Assembly (NCBI GenBank): GCA_019242135.1
Contig: JAFAWC010000179.1
Span: forward strand, 1-15,821
From: Mycobacteriaceae bacterium
Lineage (GTDB): Bacteria > Actinomycetota > Actinomycetes > Mycobacteriales > Mycobacteriaceae
Length of the DNA stretch: 15,821 nt
Direction: 5' to 3'
Part shown: one piece after another, positions 6,812-15,300 of the stretch
Layout: every line of letters starts with the position of its first letter
How positions within the stretch are numbered: the stretch's first letter is position 1
Position numbers and translations under genes: made by a program
Notes under the pieces: model-generated
Told to the model about the DNA's origin: nothing
Databases searched by the model: none
Seen by the model: the letters and a program-made list of their open reading frames with translations, nothing else

Positions 6812-7725
6812 TCAGGGCGCGGGTGGCGTGCTGCTCTGAACGGCGGACACGACCTCGGCGGCCTCGCGCACCTGGTCGACTTCCCTGCTGGTCGGAATCA
6901 GATGCACCTCGTCAGCTCCGATCGCGGCGAACCGGCGCAACACCGCAACCAGGTCCTGGGGCCGCCGGCGAAACCGGTGCAGGGAGCCATCTCGTCGACG
7001 AGCTCAGCCGGAAGCCAATTCAGGTAGCGGCGCAAATGAGTGCGTACCTGCTCACAGGCCGGCGCCGAGCGCCCCAGGGCGAACCAGAACGACGTCGTCA
7101 ACCGCGGTCGCCGGCGGCCCGCTTGCGTCCACGCGCTTCGCGCGATGTCGAACAGGGCGCTCATCTTGTCGACATCGAGGTCGAGCGTGGTGCCGGCCAG
7201 GCCGTCGGCCCAGCTCGCGGCACTGCGTACCGTCTTGGGGCCCATCGTGCCCACGAGGAGTTCGGGTCCGCCCTTCTGGACGGGCAGCGGTCCGACCGGG
7301 CACCTCGACGCGGTGAGCTTCTCCCCCGCCCATATGCGTTTCATCGCGTTGGCGCGCTCAGCCATGTCGCGCATGGTTTGCGTCGCAGGGTCGGCTCCGA
7401 CGGCGCGATAGTCCTCGAGACGGCCACCCACACCCAGCCCGACCGTCAGACGACCGTCGCTGAGCATGTCGCCGGTCGCGAGGGCCTTGGCGAGCATGAC
7501 CGGGTCGTGCAACTGCGGGACGATCACGGTGATCACCAACCGCACCCGTTTGGTCCACGCCGCGAGCGCACCGAGCAGCGTCACAGTCTCGGGATTGTCG
7601 AACGCGATGCGCTCGCCGAAACATGCCGAAGCGAACGGGCCTTCATCGATCGCTCTCGCCCACGCCCGAAGAATCGAGGCGTCCAGATCCGGCTCCATCA
7701 CCGGCAATGTCATGCCTACCTGCAC
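6812..7725 (-). pseudogene. LLM-class (F420-dependent type) flavin oxidoreductase with a 3' frameshift
   Basis: The first 256 residues from the GTG at 7725 look like a normal luciferase-like TIM-barrel oxidoreductase: VGMTLPVMEPD at the start, GRLTVGLGVGG near 130, and LLVGTMGPKTV near 185. In actinobacteria this group often uses F420, but the cofactor cannot be fixed from sequence. After GFAGGP the open frame goes into 19 unrelated residues and stops at 6898. Adding one base in the C4 run (G4 at 6958-6961 on the plus strand) restores QDLVAVLRRFAAIGADEVHL and a natural C-terminus ending at 6812, for 304 aa in all. The gene overlaps the upstream nitronate monooxygenase gene by 10 bp. It is either truncated by a real deletion or affected by a homopolymer sequencing error. 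Confidence 0.85.
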
Positions 7726-8747
7726 GACAGCTCACTCATGATTGTGGCCACCGAAGCGGCCTTGGCCTTCTTGAACCCGGTCCCCGCCCACACGTTGGTG
7801 GCGTGCGGATCACCTGCGCGTACCGATGCTGCACGCAGCGGCCTTGTCAGATAATGGATCTCGGGATATCCCAACGGCGCCTGCGCCTCGTGCTCGTCGA
7901 TGAAGCGGTTGCGAAGGCCCCGCGCATAGCGGCCGGTAAACGCACGCGTGACAACTGTTTCGGTGAATCCGGGATCTCGCAGAGCGGCGCGGTGAACCGG
8001 ACTACTGCCGCTCTCGTCGGCCAGCAGAAACGCCGTCCCGAGCTGGGCGGCGACGGCACCGGCGCGCAGCACGCCGTCGACGTCCTCCGCCGTCATGAGC
8101 CCACCCGCGGCCGCCACTGGCACTGTGACGCCGGCGACGACTTCGGCCAGCAGCTCCGGCAACGGTTGCGTGGCGGGCTGCCTGGTCGGGTCGTAGGTGC
8201 CGCGGTGGCCGCCGGCCGACGGTCCCTGCACCGCCAGCGCCGCGATCCCCCGCGATACCGCAAGCTGCGCCTCCGCCGCTGTTGTCACGGTGGCGACCGT
8301 GGTGATGCCGGCGTCTGCCAGACGGCGGATCTCACCGGTGCCGGGCGCATCGAAAGTAAATGACACGACCTCGGGGCGCAGATCAAGCACCACATCGAGC
8401 TTGGCCGACCAGCCGTCGTCGTCGTATCGCGGTCCACCGAGTTGGACCCCGTATCGCTGCGTCTCGCCGGCCAACGCGTCGGCGTATCCCTCGACGTCGG
8501 CCCGTGCCGCAACGCTGGGTTGCGGCACGAAAAGGTTCGCGCCGAGCGGTCCGGACGTCAGCTCGCGGGCCTTGGCGAGGCGGTCGGCGAAGTCGTCGAC
8601 CGCCAGATACCCGGCCGCGACGAAACCGAGGCCGCCCGCGTTGGTCGCCGCCGCGGCCAGCTGCGGCGTCGACGGTCCACCCGCCATCGGTGCGGCGATG
8701 ACCGGCACGGAGAGATCGGAGAACTGGAATCGACCGAAAGCGCTCAT
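7716..8747 (-). CDS. Nitronate monooxygenase-like FMN flavoprotein
   Basis: A 343-aa TIM-barrel flavoprotein of the 2-nitropropane dioxygenase/nitronate monooxygenase family, which oxidises alkyl nitronates with O2. Visible features are APMAGG near the N-terminus (19-24), QGPSAGGHRGT with the catalytic-type histidine H181, AAAGGLMTAEDV (212-223) and GAVAAQLGTAFLL (230-242) for FMN phosphate binding. The length is normal. The ATG at 8747 has only a weak purine stretch before it. It lies 29 bp after the acetyltransferase gene and overlaps the LLM gene by 10 bp, so the three probably share a transcript. Physiological substrates of mycobacterial members are poorly defined; related enoyl-reductase-like enzymes cannot be excluded. 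Confidence 0.88.
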   Translation of the reverse strand: MSAFGRFQFSDLSVPVIAAPMAGGPSTPQLAAAATNAGGLGFVAAGYLAVDDFADRLAKARELTSGPLGANLFVPQPSVAARADVEGYADALAGETQRYGVQLGGPRYDDDGWSAKLDVVLDLRPEVVSFTFDAPGTGEIRRLADAGITTVATVTTAAEAQLAVSRGIAALAVQGPSAGGHRGTYDPTRQPATQPLPELLAEVVAGVTVPVAAAGGLMTAEDVDGVLRAGAVAAQLGTAFLLADESGSSPVHRAALRDPGFTETVVTRAFTGRYARGLRNRFIDEHEAQAPLGYPEIHYLTRPLRAASVRAGDPHATNVWAGTGFKKAKAASVATIMSELSCR

Positions 8748-8776
8748 CGCCGTTTCATATCACTTCGGCGTGGCAC

Positions 8777-9307
8777 TCACCCCAGCACCCGCGCGTACAG
8801 CAAGCAGTCCTGCGGTTCGGGACGCAGGTTGGGAAAGACGGTGTGGCGGACCAACATGCCTTCCAGTGCGAACCCGCACTTCTCGAGCACCCGAGCCGAT
8901 CGCGCGTTGGCCGGGTGCACCGTCGCGGTGACCCGCCGGAGGTGTGGATCCAGTTGCAGCCATTGCAGAGCCACCGTCACGGCCTCGGTCATCAGACCAC
9001 TGCCCCACCACGGCGCTCCGATGCAGTAGCCCATCTCCGCGGAGTCTGGCCTCGGGCGCCGACATCCGAGTTGGCCGACCACCTGTCCGGAATCGCGCAA
9101 CACGATCACCCAGGTGTGGTCGTCGCCGACATTGAACAACTCCCTGATCACCCTGCGCGTCTCGGCGATATCCGGGTGCGGCGTCCATGACAAGAACTCG
9201 GTGACCCGCGGGTCCGAGGTGACGGACGCGAAGAGGTCCTCGGCATCGTCGACCCGCGGTGCGCGCAGCAAAATGCGCGGGCCGGCAAGGATTTCGTCGA
9301 CGGCCAC
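8777..9307 (-). CDS. GNAT-family N-acetyltransferase (RimJ/RimL type)
   Basis: A 176-aa acetyltransferase from the GTG at 9307. It begins with a typical RimJ/L-like strand (ILAGPRILLRAPRVDDAEDL), has the acetyl-CoA pocket region around WWGSGLMTEAVTVALQWL and the late motif HPANARSARVLEKCGF, followed by FALEGMLV. It should transfer acetyl from acetyl-CoA to an amine, either a protein N-terminus or a small molecule. The frame extends to a GTG at 9358, but that start would nearly abut the divergent VOC gene, the extra 17 residues are low-complexity, and AGGA lies at the right distance from 9307. It heads the row of minus-strand genes. Confidence 0.87.
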   Translation of the reverse strand: MAVDEILAGPRILLRAPRVDDAEDLFASVTSDPRVTEFLSWTPHPDIAETRRVIRELFNVGDDHTWVIVLRDSGQVVGQLGCRRPRPDSAEMGYCIGAPWWGSGLMTEAVTVALQWLQLDPHLRRVTATVHPANARSARVLEKCGFALEGMLVRHTVFPNLRPEPQDCLLYARVLG

Positions 9308-9361
9308 ACCGCCATCCTGCTCTGTTGCGTTTCGGGTCGGACCTGGTTGACTGGTCACATC

Positions 9362-9736
9362 ATGTCAATCGCGTTCAACCACACCATCGTGGCGGCCCGC
9401 GACAAGGCAGAGTCGGCCGCCTTCTTCACCGAGCTGTTCGACCTGCCGGCCGCCAAGCCGTTCGGGCGGTTCCTTGCGGTGCAACTCGATCACGGCGTCA
9501 GCCTCGATTTCGCCGACAGCGACGAGGTGCGACCACAGCACTACGCGTTCCTGGTCTCCGAGGACGATTTCGACGCGATCTACGGCCGAATCCGTGACCG
9601 CGGGATGCAGCACTGGGCCGATCCGCAACGCCGCAGGCCAGACGAGATCAACCACAACGACGGCGGCCGCGGCGTGTACTTCTGTGATCCCGGCGGCCAC
9701 TACCTCGAGATCATCACCCGCCCGTACGGTTCGTAA
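9362..9736 (+). CDS. VOC-family (glyoxalase/bleomycin-resistance fold) protein
   Basis: A 124-aa single-domain vicinal-oxygen-chelate protein: NHTIVAARD at the start with H7, QHYAFLV with H60, and GHYLEIITRPYG at the end with E116 give the metal-ligand positions of the family. Such proteins act as lyases, dioxygenases or antibiotic-binding proteins; nothing here selects among them. The ATG at 9362 lacks a clear ribosome site; a TTG at 9347 is a less likely start. It is divergent from the acetyltransferase gene (54-bp gap) and convergent with canA (5-bp gap). Confidence 0.85.
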   Translation: MSIAFNHTIVAARDKAESAAFFTELFDLPAAKPFGRFLAVQLDHGVSLDFADSDEVRPQHYAFLVSEDDFDAIYGRIRDRGMQHWADPQRRRPDEINHNDGGRGVYFCDPGGHYLEIITRPYGS

Positions 9737-9741
9737 TCCGG

Positions 9742-10233
9742 CTAACCCGTGACCTCGTTCAACCGCCCGGTCGCGACGTCGAAAACAAAGCCGCGCAGCG
9801 ACTGTTGTTTGGTGACAAAAGGGCTTGCCTCGATCCGCCTGATCGACTGACGGACATCCTCCTCGAGGTCGGGAAACGCTTCCGCGGACCACTCCGGCTT
9901 GATGCCGGTCTCGTCCTGGATCGACCGCTTGAAATCGTCATCGGTGAAGGTGAGCATTCCGCAGTCGGTGTGATGGATGAGGATGATTTCCCTTGTCCCA
10001 AGTAGCCGTTGGCTTATCGCCAGCGACCGGATCTCGTCGTGGGTGATGACGCCGCCGGCGTTGCGGATCACATGCGCTTCACCCTCTTTGAGGCCGAGGA
10101 TACGGTACACGTCGAGCCTGGCGTCCATACATGCGACGACGGCGACGTGCTTGCTCGGTGGCATCGGCAACGGGCCCGCGAAGTGACGAGCATATTCGGC
10201 ATTGTTGGCCAGGTATTCGTCAGTCGCGCTCAA
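9742..10233 (-). CDS. canA: Beta-carbonic anhydrase, CanA type
   Basis: A 163-aa zinc enzyme that interconverts CO2 and bicarbonate in the cytoplasm. The zinc and catalytic residues are C35, D37, R39, H88 and C91 (contexts VACMDARLD and HHTDCGML). The length, the motif PLPMPPSKH, TFTDDDFKRSIQDETGI and the end RGFVFDVATGRLNEVTG match, from memory, M. tuberculosis Rv1284 (CanA/mtCA1). The start codon is TTG at 10233, set by GAGGAG 6 nt upstream. It is divergent from the opp operon, as I recall for M. tuberculosis, which supports orthology. Confidence 0.95.
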   Translation of the reverse strand: MSATDEYLANNAEYARHFAGPLPMPPSKHVAVVACMDARLDVYRILGLKEGEAHVIRNAGGVITHDEIRSLAISQRLLGTREIILIHHTDCGMLTFTDDDFKRSIQDETGIKPEWSAEAFPDLEEDVRQSIRRIEASPFVTKQQSLRGFVFDVATGRLNEVTG

Positions 10234-10275
10234 TGGGAGCTCCTCAGGAAGTGGTATCTGACCCCTCGCAGGCCG

Positions 10276-10281
10276 ATGCTA
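10276..10281 (-). promoter_or_regulatory. Possible -10 box for canA
   Basis: TAGCAT on the minus strand fits TANNNT and would start transcription about 35 nt upstream of the TTG. No matching -35 is seen. The 164-bp spacer between canA and the opp upstream ORF (10234-10397) has no other gene and no strong terminator. Confidence 0.3.
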
Positions 10282-10385
10282 GCAACGCGGGTCCGGCTTC
10301 CCATCGACCGACGACGTGCCCGCCGGGTGAGCGGCTTTTAGAGGGCGAAACACCCCTGGGTAGCCCATGACCGATCGCGATCTCC

Positions 10386-10391
10386 TACATT
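10386..10391 (+). promoter_or_regulatory. -10 box of the opp operon, leaderless geometry
   Basis: TACATT fits the mycobacterial TANNNT -10 consensus. The next ATG (10398) begins exactly 6 nt after it, the spacing seen for leaderless mycobacterial transcripts and the same as at the MarR gene in this window. No good -35 is visible. If used, the mRNA starts at or next to the A of the upstream ORF. Confidence 0.5.
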
Positions 10392-10397
10392 GGCCGC

Positions 10398-10427
10398 ATG
10401 CAGCGGGTGGGCGGCGACCGCGAATGA
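10398..10427 (+). CDS. Putative 9-codon leaderless upstream ORF coupled to oppB
   Basis: ATG followed by eight sense codons (peptide MQRVGGDRE) and TGA. The stop overlaps the oppB start as ATGA (10424-10427). No Shine-Dalgarno is needed if the transcript begins at this ATG, as the -10 spacing suggests. oppB itself has only a weak ribosome site, so its translation may depend on ribosomes ending this ORF. The peptide shows no run of one amino acid that would suggest attenuation. Too short for coding statistics; support is purely positional. Confidence 0.4.
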   Translation: MQRVGGDRE

Positions 10428-11401
10428 CCGGATTCCTGGCCCGTCGGCTGCTCAACTACGTCGTGCTGCTGCTGTTCGCGTCGTTTCTGACGTTCGGCCT
10501 GACCTCGCTGACGTTTCACCCCCTCGACAGTCTTCTGCAGCGCAACCCTCGACCGCCGCAAGCGGTGATCGACCAAAAGGCGGCCGAACTCGACCTGGAC
10601 AAGCCGATACCCGTCCGGTACGGCAAGTGGGTCTACGGCGCGGTCCACGGCAACTTCGGCACCACAGTCGGTGGTCAGCCGGTGTCAAACGAGTTGTGGC
10701 GGCGCATCGGCATCAGCCTGCGGTTGGTTTTCCTGGGGTCGGTGATCGGCAGCGTCGCCGGTGTGCTGTTGGGCGCGTGGGGCGCGATCCGGCAGTACCG
10801 GTTGAGCGACCGCGTGATCACCGTGCTGTCGCTGCTTGTGCTCAGCATCCCGACGTTTGTGATGGCGAACTTGCTCATCTTGGCGGCGTTGCAGGTCAAC
10901 TCCGTGCTCGGCGTCCAGCTGTTCCAATACATCGGCGAAACGTCTCCGAACGTGCGCGGCGGCTGGCTGGCACACTTCACGGACTGGTTGCAGCACCTCG
11001 TGCTGCCGACGCTGACACTGGCGTTGTTCGCGATGGCCAGCTACAGCCGCTACCAGCGCAACGCGATGCTTGACGTGCTGGGCCAGGACTTCATCCGCAC
11101 CGCACGGGCGAAGGGCCTCACGCGCAGACGGGCGCTGTTCAAGCATGGACTGCGGACGGCGCTGATTCCGATGGCGACGCTGTTCGCCTACGGAATCGCC
11201 GGCCTGGTCACCGGTGCAGTCTTCGTCGAAAAGATCTTCGGCTGGCACGGGGTCGGCGAGTGGATCGTCCAGGGCATCTCCACCCAGGACACCAACATCG
11301 TTGCGGCGGTGACCGTGTTCGCAGGTGCCACCGTGTTGGTCGGCGGGCTGCTCTCCGACGTCATCTACGCTCTGCTGGACCCCAGGGTGCGGGTCGCATG
11401 A
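10424..11401 (+). CDS. oppB: Oligopeptide ABC transporter permease OppB
   Basis: A 325-aa permease, matching the length I recall for M. tuberculosis OppB. It opens with FLARRLLNYVVLLLFASFL, the conserved first helix, has an outer loop and five further helices, and carries the coupling-loop motif DFIRTARAKGLTRRRALFKH followed by GLRTALIP, which contacts the ATPase. The end [13 protein letters not shown] is also typical. The frame continues to an ATG at 10367, but the extra 19 residues are polar and unlike OppB, so I start at 10424. It overlaps the putative upstream ORF and oppC, each by ATGA. With OppC it forms the pore for peptide import. Confidence 0.93.
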   Translation: MTGFLARRLLNYVVLLLFASFLTFGLTSLTFHPLDSLLQRNPRPPQAVIDQKAAELDLDKPIPVRYGKWVYGAVHGNFGTTVGGQPVSNELWRRIGISLRLVFLGSVIGSVAGVLLGAWGAIRQYRLSDRVITVLSLLVLSIPTFVMANLLILAALQVNSVLGVQLFQYIGETSPNVRGGWLAHFTDWLQHLVLPTLTLALFAMASYSRYQRNAMLDVLGQDFIRTARAKGLTRRRALFKHGLRTALIPMATLFAYGIAGLVTGAVFVEKIFGWHGVGEWIVQGISTQDTNIVAAVTVFAGATVLVGGLLSDVIYALLDPRVRVA

Positions 11402-12360
11402 CTGAAACCGCGGTCGTCCAAAAGGGTGTCGGCACGGCGCGATTCGTGTCACGGCGCAGCCTGGTAGTGCGCAGGTTCCTTCGTAACGAACCGGCGGTCG
11501 TCGCGCTCATCCTGCTCATCGTGCTGTTCGCGGGTTGTTATGCGCTGCCGCCGTTGTTGCCGTACGGCTTCACCGACCTGGATTACACCGCCCTTCAGGA
11601 GCCACCGTCGGCCGATCATCTGTTCGGCACCAACTCGTTGGGCCAAGATCTTCTGGCCCAAACGCTGCGCGGGATGCAGAAGTCGATGCTGATCGGCGTC
11701 TGTGTGGCGTTCATCTCGGCCACGATCGCGGCCACCGTGGGAACAATCGCGGGATACTTCTCAGGCTGGCGCGATCGCGCGCTGATGGCCGTGGTGGACC
11801 TGCTGCTGGTGGTGCCGTCTTTCATCCTCATCGCGATCGTCACCCCGCGGACCAAGCAGTCCGGGACGATCCTGTGGTTGATCCTGTTATTGGCGGGATT
11901 CGGCTGGATGATCAGCTCGCGAATGGTGCGAGGTCTGACGATGAGCCTGCGCGACCGCGAATTCGTGCAGGCGGCAAGGTATATGGGCGTCGCAAACCGG
12001 CGGATCATCGTCCGCCACATCCTGCCGAACGTCGCCTCGATCCTGATCATCGACACGGCGCTCAACGTCGGCCTGGCGATTCTTGCCGAGACCGGGCTGA
12101 GTTTCCTGGGTTTCGGTGTGCAGCCGCCGGATGTGTCGCTGGGCACCCTGATTGCCGACGGCACCAGTTCGGCGACGACCTTTCCCTGGGTGTTCCTGTT
12201 TCCGGCCGGGGTGCTGGTAGTGATCGTGTTATGTGCCAACCTGGTCGGCGACGGGCTGCGCGACGCGCTCGACCCCGGCAGCAGAATCGGCCGGCGACGA
12301 AGCGACAGGCCCGGACGCCGCAGACGTAACGACAGCGGTGAGCGGGGACGCCGGAGGTGA
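11398..12360 (+). CDS. oppC: Oligopeptide ABC transporter permease OppC with an arginine-rich tail
   Basis: A 320-aa partner of OppB. It has the N-terminal OppC helix (about 34-56), the periplasmic motif [19 protein letters not shown], five more helices and the coupling motif [20 protein letters not shown]. The core ends at [13 protein letters not shown]; after this come about 26 residues, including 13 arginines, with no hydrophobic content. My memory of M. tuberculosis OppC is 291 aa, so this tail looks like an extension. The gene starts within the oppB stop (ATGA) and its stop overlaps the next start as GTGA, so translation is coupled throughout. Confidence 0.93.
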   Translation: MTETAVVQKGVGTARFVSRRSLVVRRFLRNEPAVVALILLIVLFAGCYALPPLLPYGFTDLDYTALQEPPSADHLFGTNSLGQDLLAQTLRGMQKSMLIGVCVAFISATIAATVGTIAGYFSGWRDRALMAVVDLLLVVPSFILIAIVTPRTKQSGTILWLILLLAGFGWMISSRMVRGLTMSLRDREFVQAARYMGVANRRIIVRHILPNVASILIIDTALNVGLAILAETGLSFLGFGVQPPDVSLGTLIADGTSSATTFPWVFLFPAGVLVVIVLCANLVGDGLRDALDPGSRIGRRRSDRPGRRRRNDSGERGRRR

Positions 12361-15300
12361 CGGGCCCGCTGCTGGAAGTGACCGGTCTGACGGTCACCTT
12401 CCCGACCGACACCGACACCGTCGCCGCCGTGCGGGGGCTGAGCTATCAGGTCAACCCCGGCGAAGTCGTCGCGATCGTCGGCGAATCCGGGTCCGGGAAG
12501 TCCGCCGCCGCGATGGCCGTCATCGGCCTGCTGCCCGAATACGCCCAGGTGTCCGGATCGGTGCGGCTGCACGGCGACGAACTGCTCGGGCTCTCCGACA
12601 AAAGAATGTCGCAGATTCGGGGCAAGGCGATCGGCACCGTGTTTCAGGATCCGATGTCGGCGCTGACGCCGGTGTATACGGTCGGTGACCAGATCGCCGA
12701 GGCGATCGAAATCCATCAGCCCGCGGTGACGCGACGCGGGGCACGCGGGCGAGCCGTCGAGCTGCTCGACCTCGTCGGAATCGCGCAGCCTGACCGCCGA
12801 GCCAAGTCCTTTCCGCATGAGCTCTCGGGCGGTGAGCGTCAGCGTGTCGTTATCGGGATCGCAATCGCCAATGATCCCGATCTGCTGATCTGCGACGAGC
12901 CGACGACTGCGCTCGACGTGACGGTGCAAGCCCAGATCCTCGAGGTGCTCAAGACCGCCCGCGACGTCACCGGTGCCGGCGTCGTGATCATCACCCACGA
13001 CCTGGGTGTGGTCGCCGAGTTCGCCGACCGGGCGCTGGTGATGTACGCGGGCCGGGCGGTCGAGGTAGCCGATGTCGAGACGCTGTACCGGGATCGGCGG
13101 ATGCCGTACACAGCGGGTCTGCTCGGATCGGTGCCGCGACTCGACGCCCCCCGGGGCGCTCGGCTGGTGCCCATACCTGGTGCGCCGCCGGCGCTTTCGA
13201 CGCTGGAGCCACACGCCTGTCCGTTCGCGCCGCGGTGTCCCCTGGCCGTCGACGCGTGCCGCGCCGACGAGCCCGAGCTGATCGCGGTGGGACGCGACCA
13301 TCGCGCTGCGTGCATCCGCACCGAGCATGTCGCCGGACGCAGCGCCGCAGAGATTTACGGTGTGCACACCGAGCCGCCCCGCCACGAGGATGCGGCCGCA
13401 GAATCAACAGTGGTTGTCCGCGTCACCGACCTGGTCAAGACGTTCGCCCTCACCAAGGGGGTGGTGTTTCGGCGGCGTATCGGCGAGGTCCGAGCCGTCG
13501 ACGGCGTGAGTTTCGAACTGCGCCAGGGCCGCACCCTCGGGATCGTCGGTGAGTCCGGTTCGGGCAAATCGACGACGCTGCACGAGATCTTGGAGCTGGC
13601 GCCGCCACAGTCGGGATCGATCGAGGTGCTCGGCACCGACGTCGACGACCTGGACAACCGCGCTCGCCGGGCGATGCGCGGCGATGTTCAGGTGGTGTTC
13701 CAGGATCCCGTGGCGTCCCTGGATCCGCGATTGCCGGTGTCCGATGTGATCGCCGAGCCGTTGCTCGCCAACGGGTTTGACCGGCAGCGAGCCGATGAGC
13801 GGGTAGGCGAACTGCTCGACGTCGTCGGATTGCGCCGCGTCGACGCCAACCGCTATCCCGCGGAATTCTCGGGCGGTCAAAAGCAGCGCATCGGGATTGC
13901 GAGGGCGCTGGCGTTGCAGCCCAAGATTCTTGCACTCGACGAACCGGTGTCGGCACTCGACGTGTCGATCCAAGCCGGCATCATCAACCTGCTCTTGGAT
14001 CTGCAGGAGCGGTTCGGGTTGTCTTACCTGTTCGTGTCGCATGACCTTTCGGTGGTCAAGCACCTCTCCCATGACGTCGCGGTGATGTATAAGGGCGAGA
14101 TCGTCGAGCAGGGCGAGGCCGAACGGGTCTTCGCCGACCCCCAGCACGACTACACGCGGCGATTGCTCAAGGCCGTGCCCCAACCACCGCCTGATGTCGC
14201 CGGCTCGACCGAGGTACACCAGCCGCCGACTACCGCGGTGCAGCGATCCGACGAGCCGGTGCCGCCGCCGAAGCCGGCGGCCGCGCCACCCGCGCCACCC
14301 GCGCCACCCGCGCCACCCGCGCCTGACCGGACAGTTCGCACCGCTGTGCTGCGCATCGCGGCGGCTCTGGCCATCGTCGTGCTGCTGGTCGCCGCCGGAG
14401 TGCTTGCCATCCGGTTTGGGACGAGTCGCCATACTGCGACGGCCACCGGGTCCGCCGCGCTCGGCACCACCAACGACATCAACCCGCAGAATCCGGCTTC
14501 TCTGCTCGACGGCGGCACCCTGCGACTCGAACTGAGCGAATATCCGGTCAACTTCAACCCGCTGCACATCGACGGGAACACCGCGGATGTCTCCCGCATC
14601 ATCCATCCCACGATGCCGAGGGCCTTCATCATCAAGCCCGACGGGTCAACGACCCTCGACACCGACTACTTCACCAGAGTCGAGCTGACCAAGACCAATC
14701 CGCAGGTCGTCACCTACACCATCAACCCCAAGGCGGTCTGGTCCGACGGCTCGCCGATCACCTGGGAGGACTTCGCCGCTCAGATCCATGCACTCAGCGG
14801 CACCGACCCGGCGTACAAAATCGCCAGCCCCGGCGGCGCCGAACGCGTCGCGTCCGTCACCCGCGGTGCGGACGACCGTCAGGCGGTCATCACGTTCGCG
14901 AAGCCGTACGCCGAATGGCAGGGCATGTTCGCCGGCAACTCGGCGCTGCTTCCCCGCAGCATGACCTCGACACCCGAGGCGTTCAACAACGCCCAGCTCA
15001 ACGCGCCCGGACCGTCGGCCGGACCGTTCATTGTCACCGGGCTCGACAAAGGGGCCCAACGGATCACGCTGACCCGCAACCCGGCATGGTGGGGACAGAA
15101 GCCGCGGCTGGACGCGATCTCATTTTTGGTCCTCGATCCCGCGGCCGACATGCCCGCGCTGCAGAACAACGCGATCGACGCCGTTGGGATCGCTTCGCTC
15201 GACGAGCTGACCATTGCGCAGCGCACCGCCGGCATCTCCATCCGCAAGGCACCCGCTCCCAGTTGGAACCATCTCACCCTCAACGGCGCCCCGGGCTCAA

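Noticed and set aside
9308..9358. Upstream GTG start for the acetyltransferase
   Set aside because: It leaves only 3 bp to the divergent VOC start and adds low-complexity residues; GTG 9307 has AGGA at a good distance.
10367..10423. Earlier ATG start for oppB
   Set aside because: The 19 extra residues are polar and charged, unlike the usual OppB start at MTGFLARRLL; the -10 box lies inside this stretch.
11616..13385. Long antisense open frame of 589 codons
   Set aside because: It lies opposite oppC and the ATPase domain, is full of Arg/Ser/Pro low complexity, and shows no motif. It is a by-product of GC-rich codon use on the other strand.
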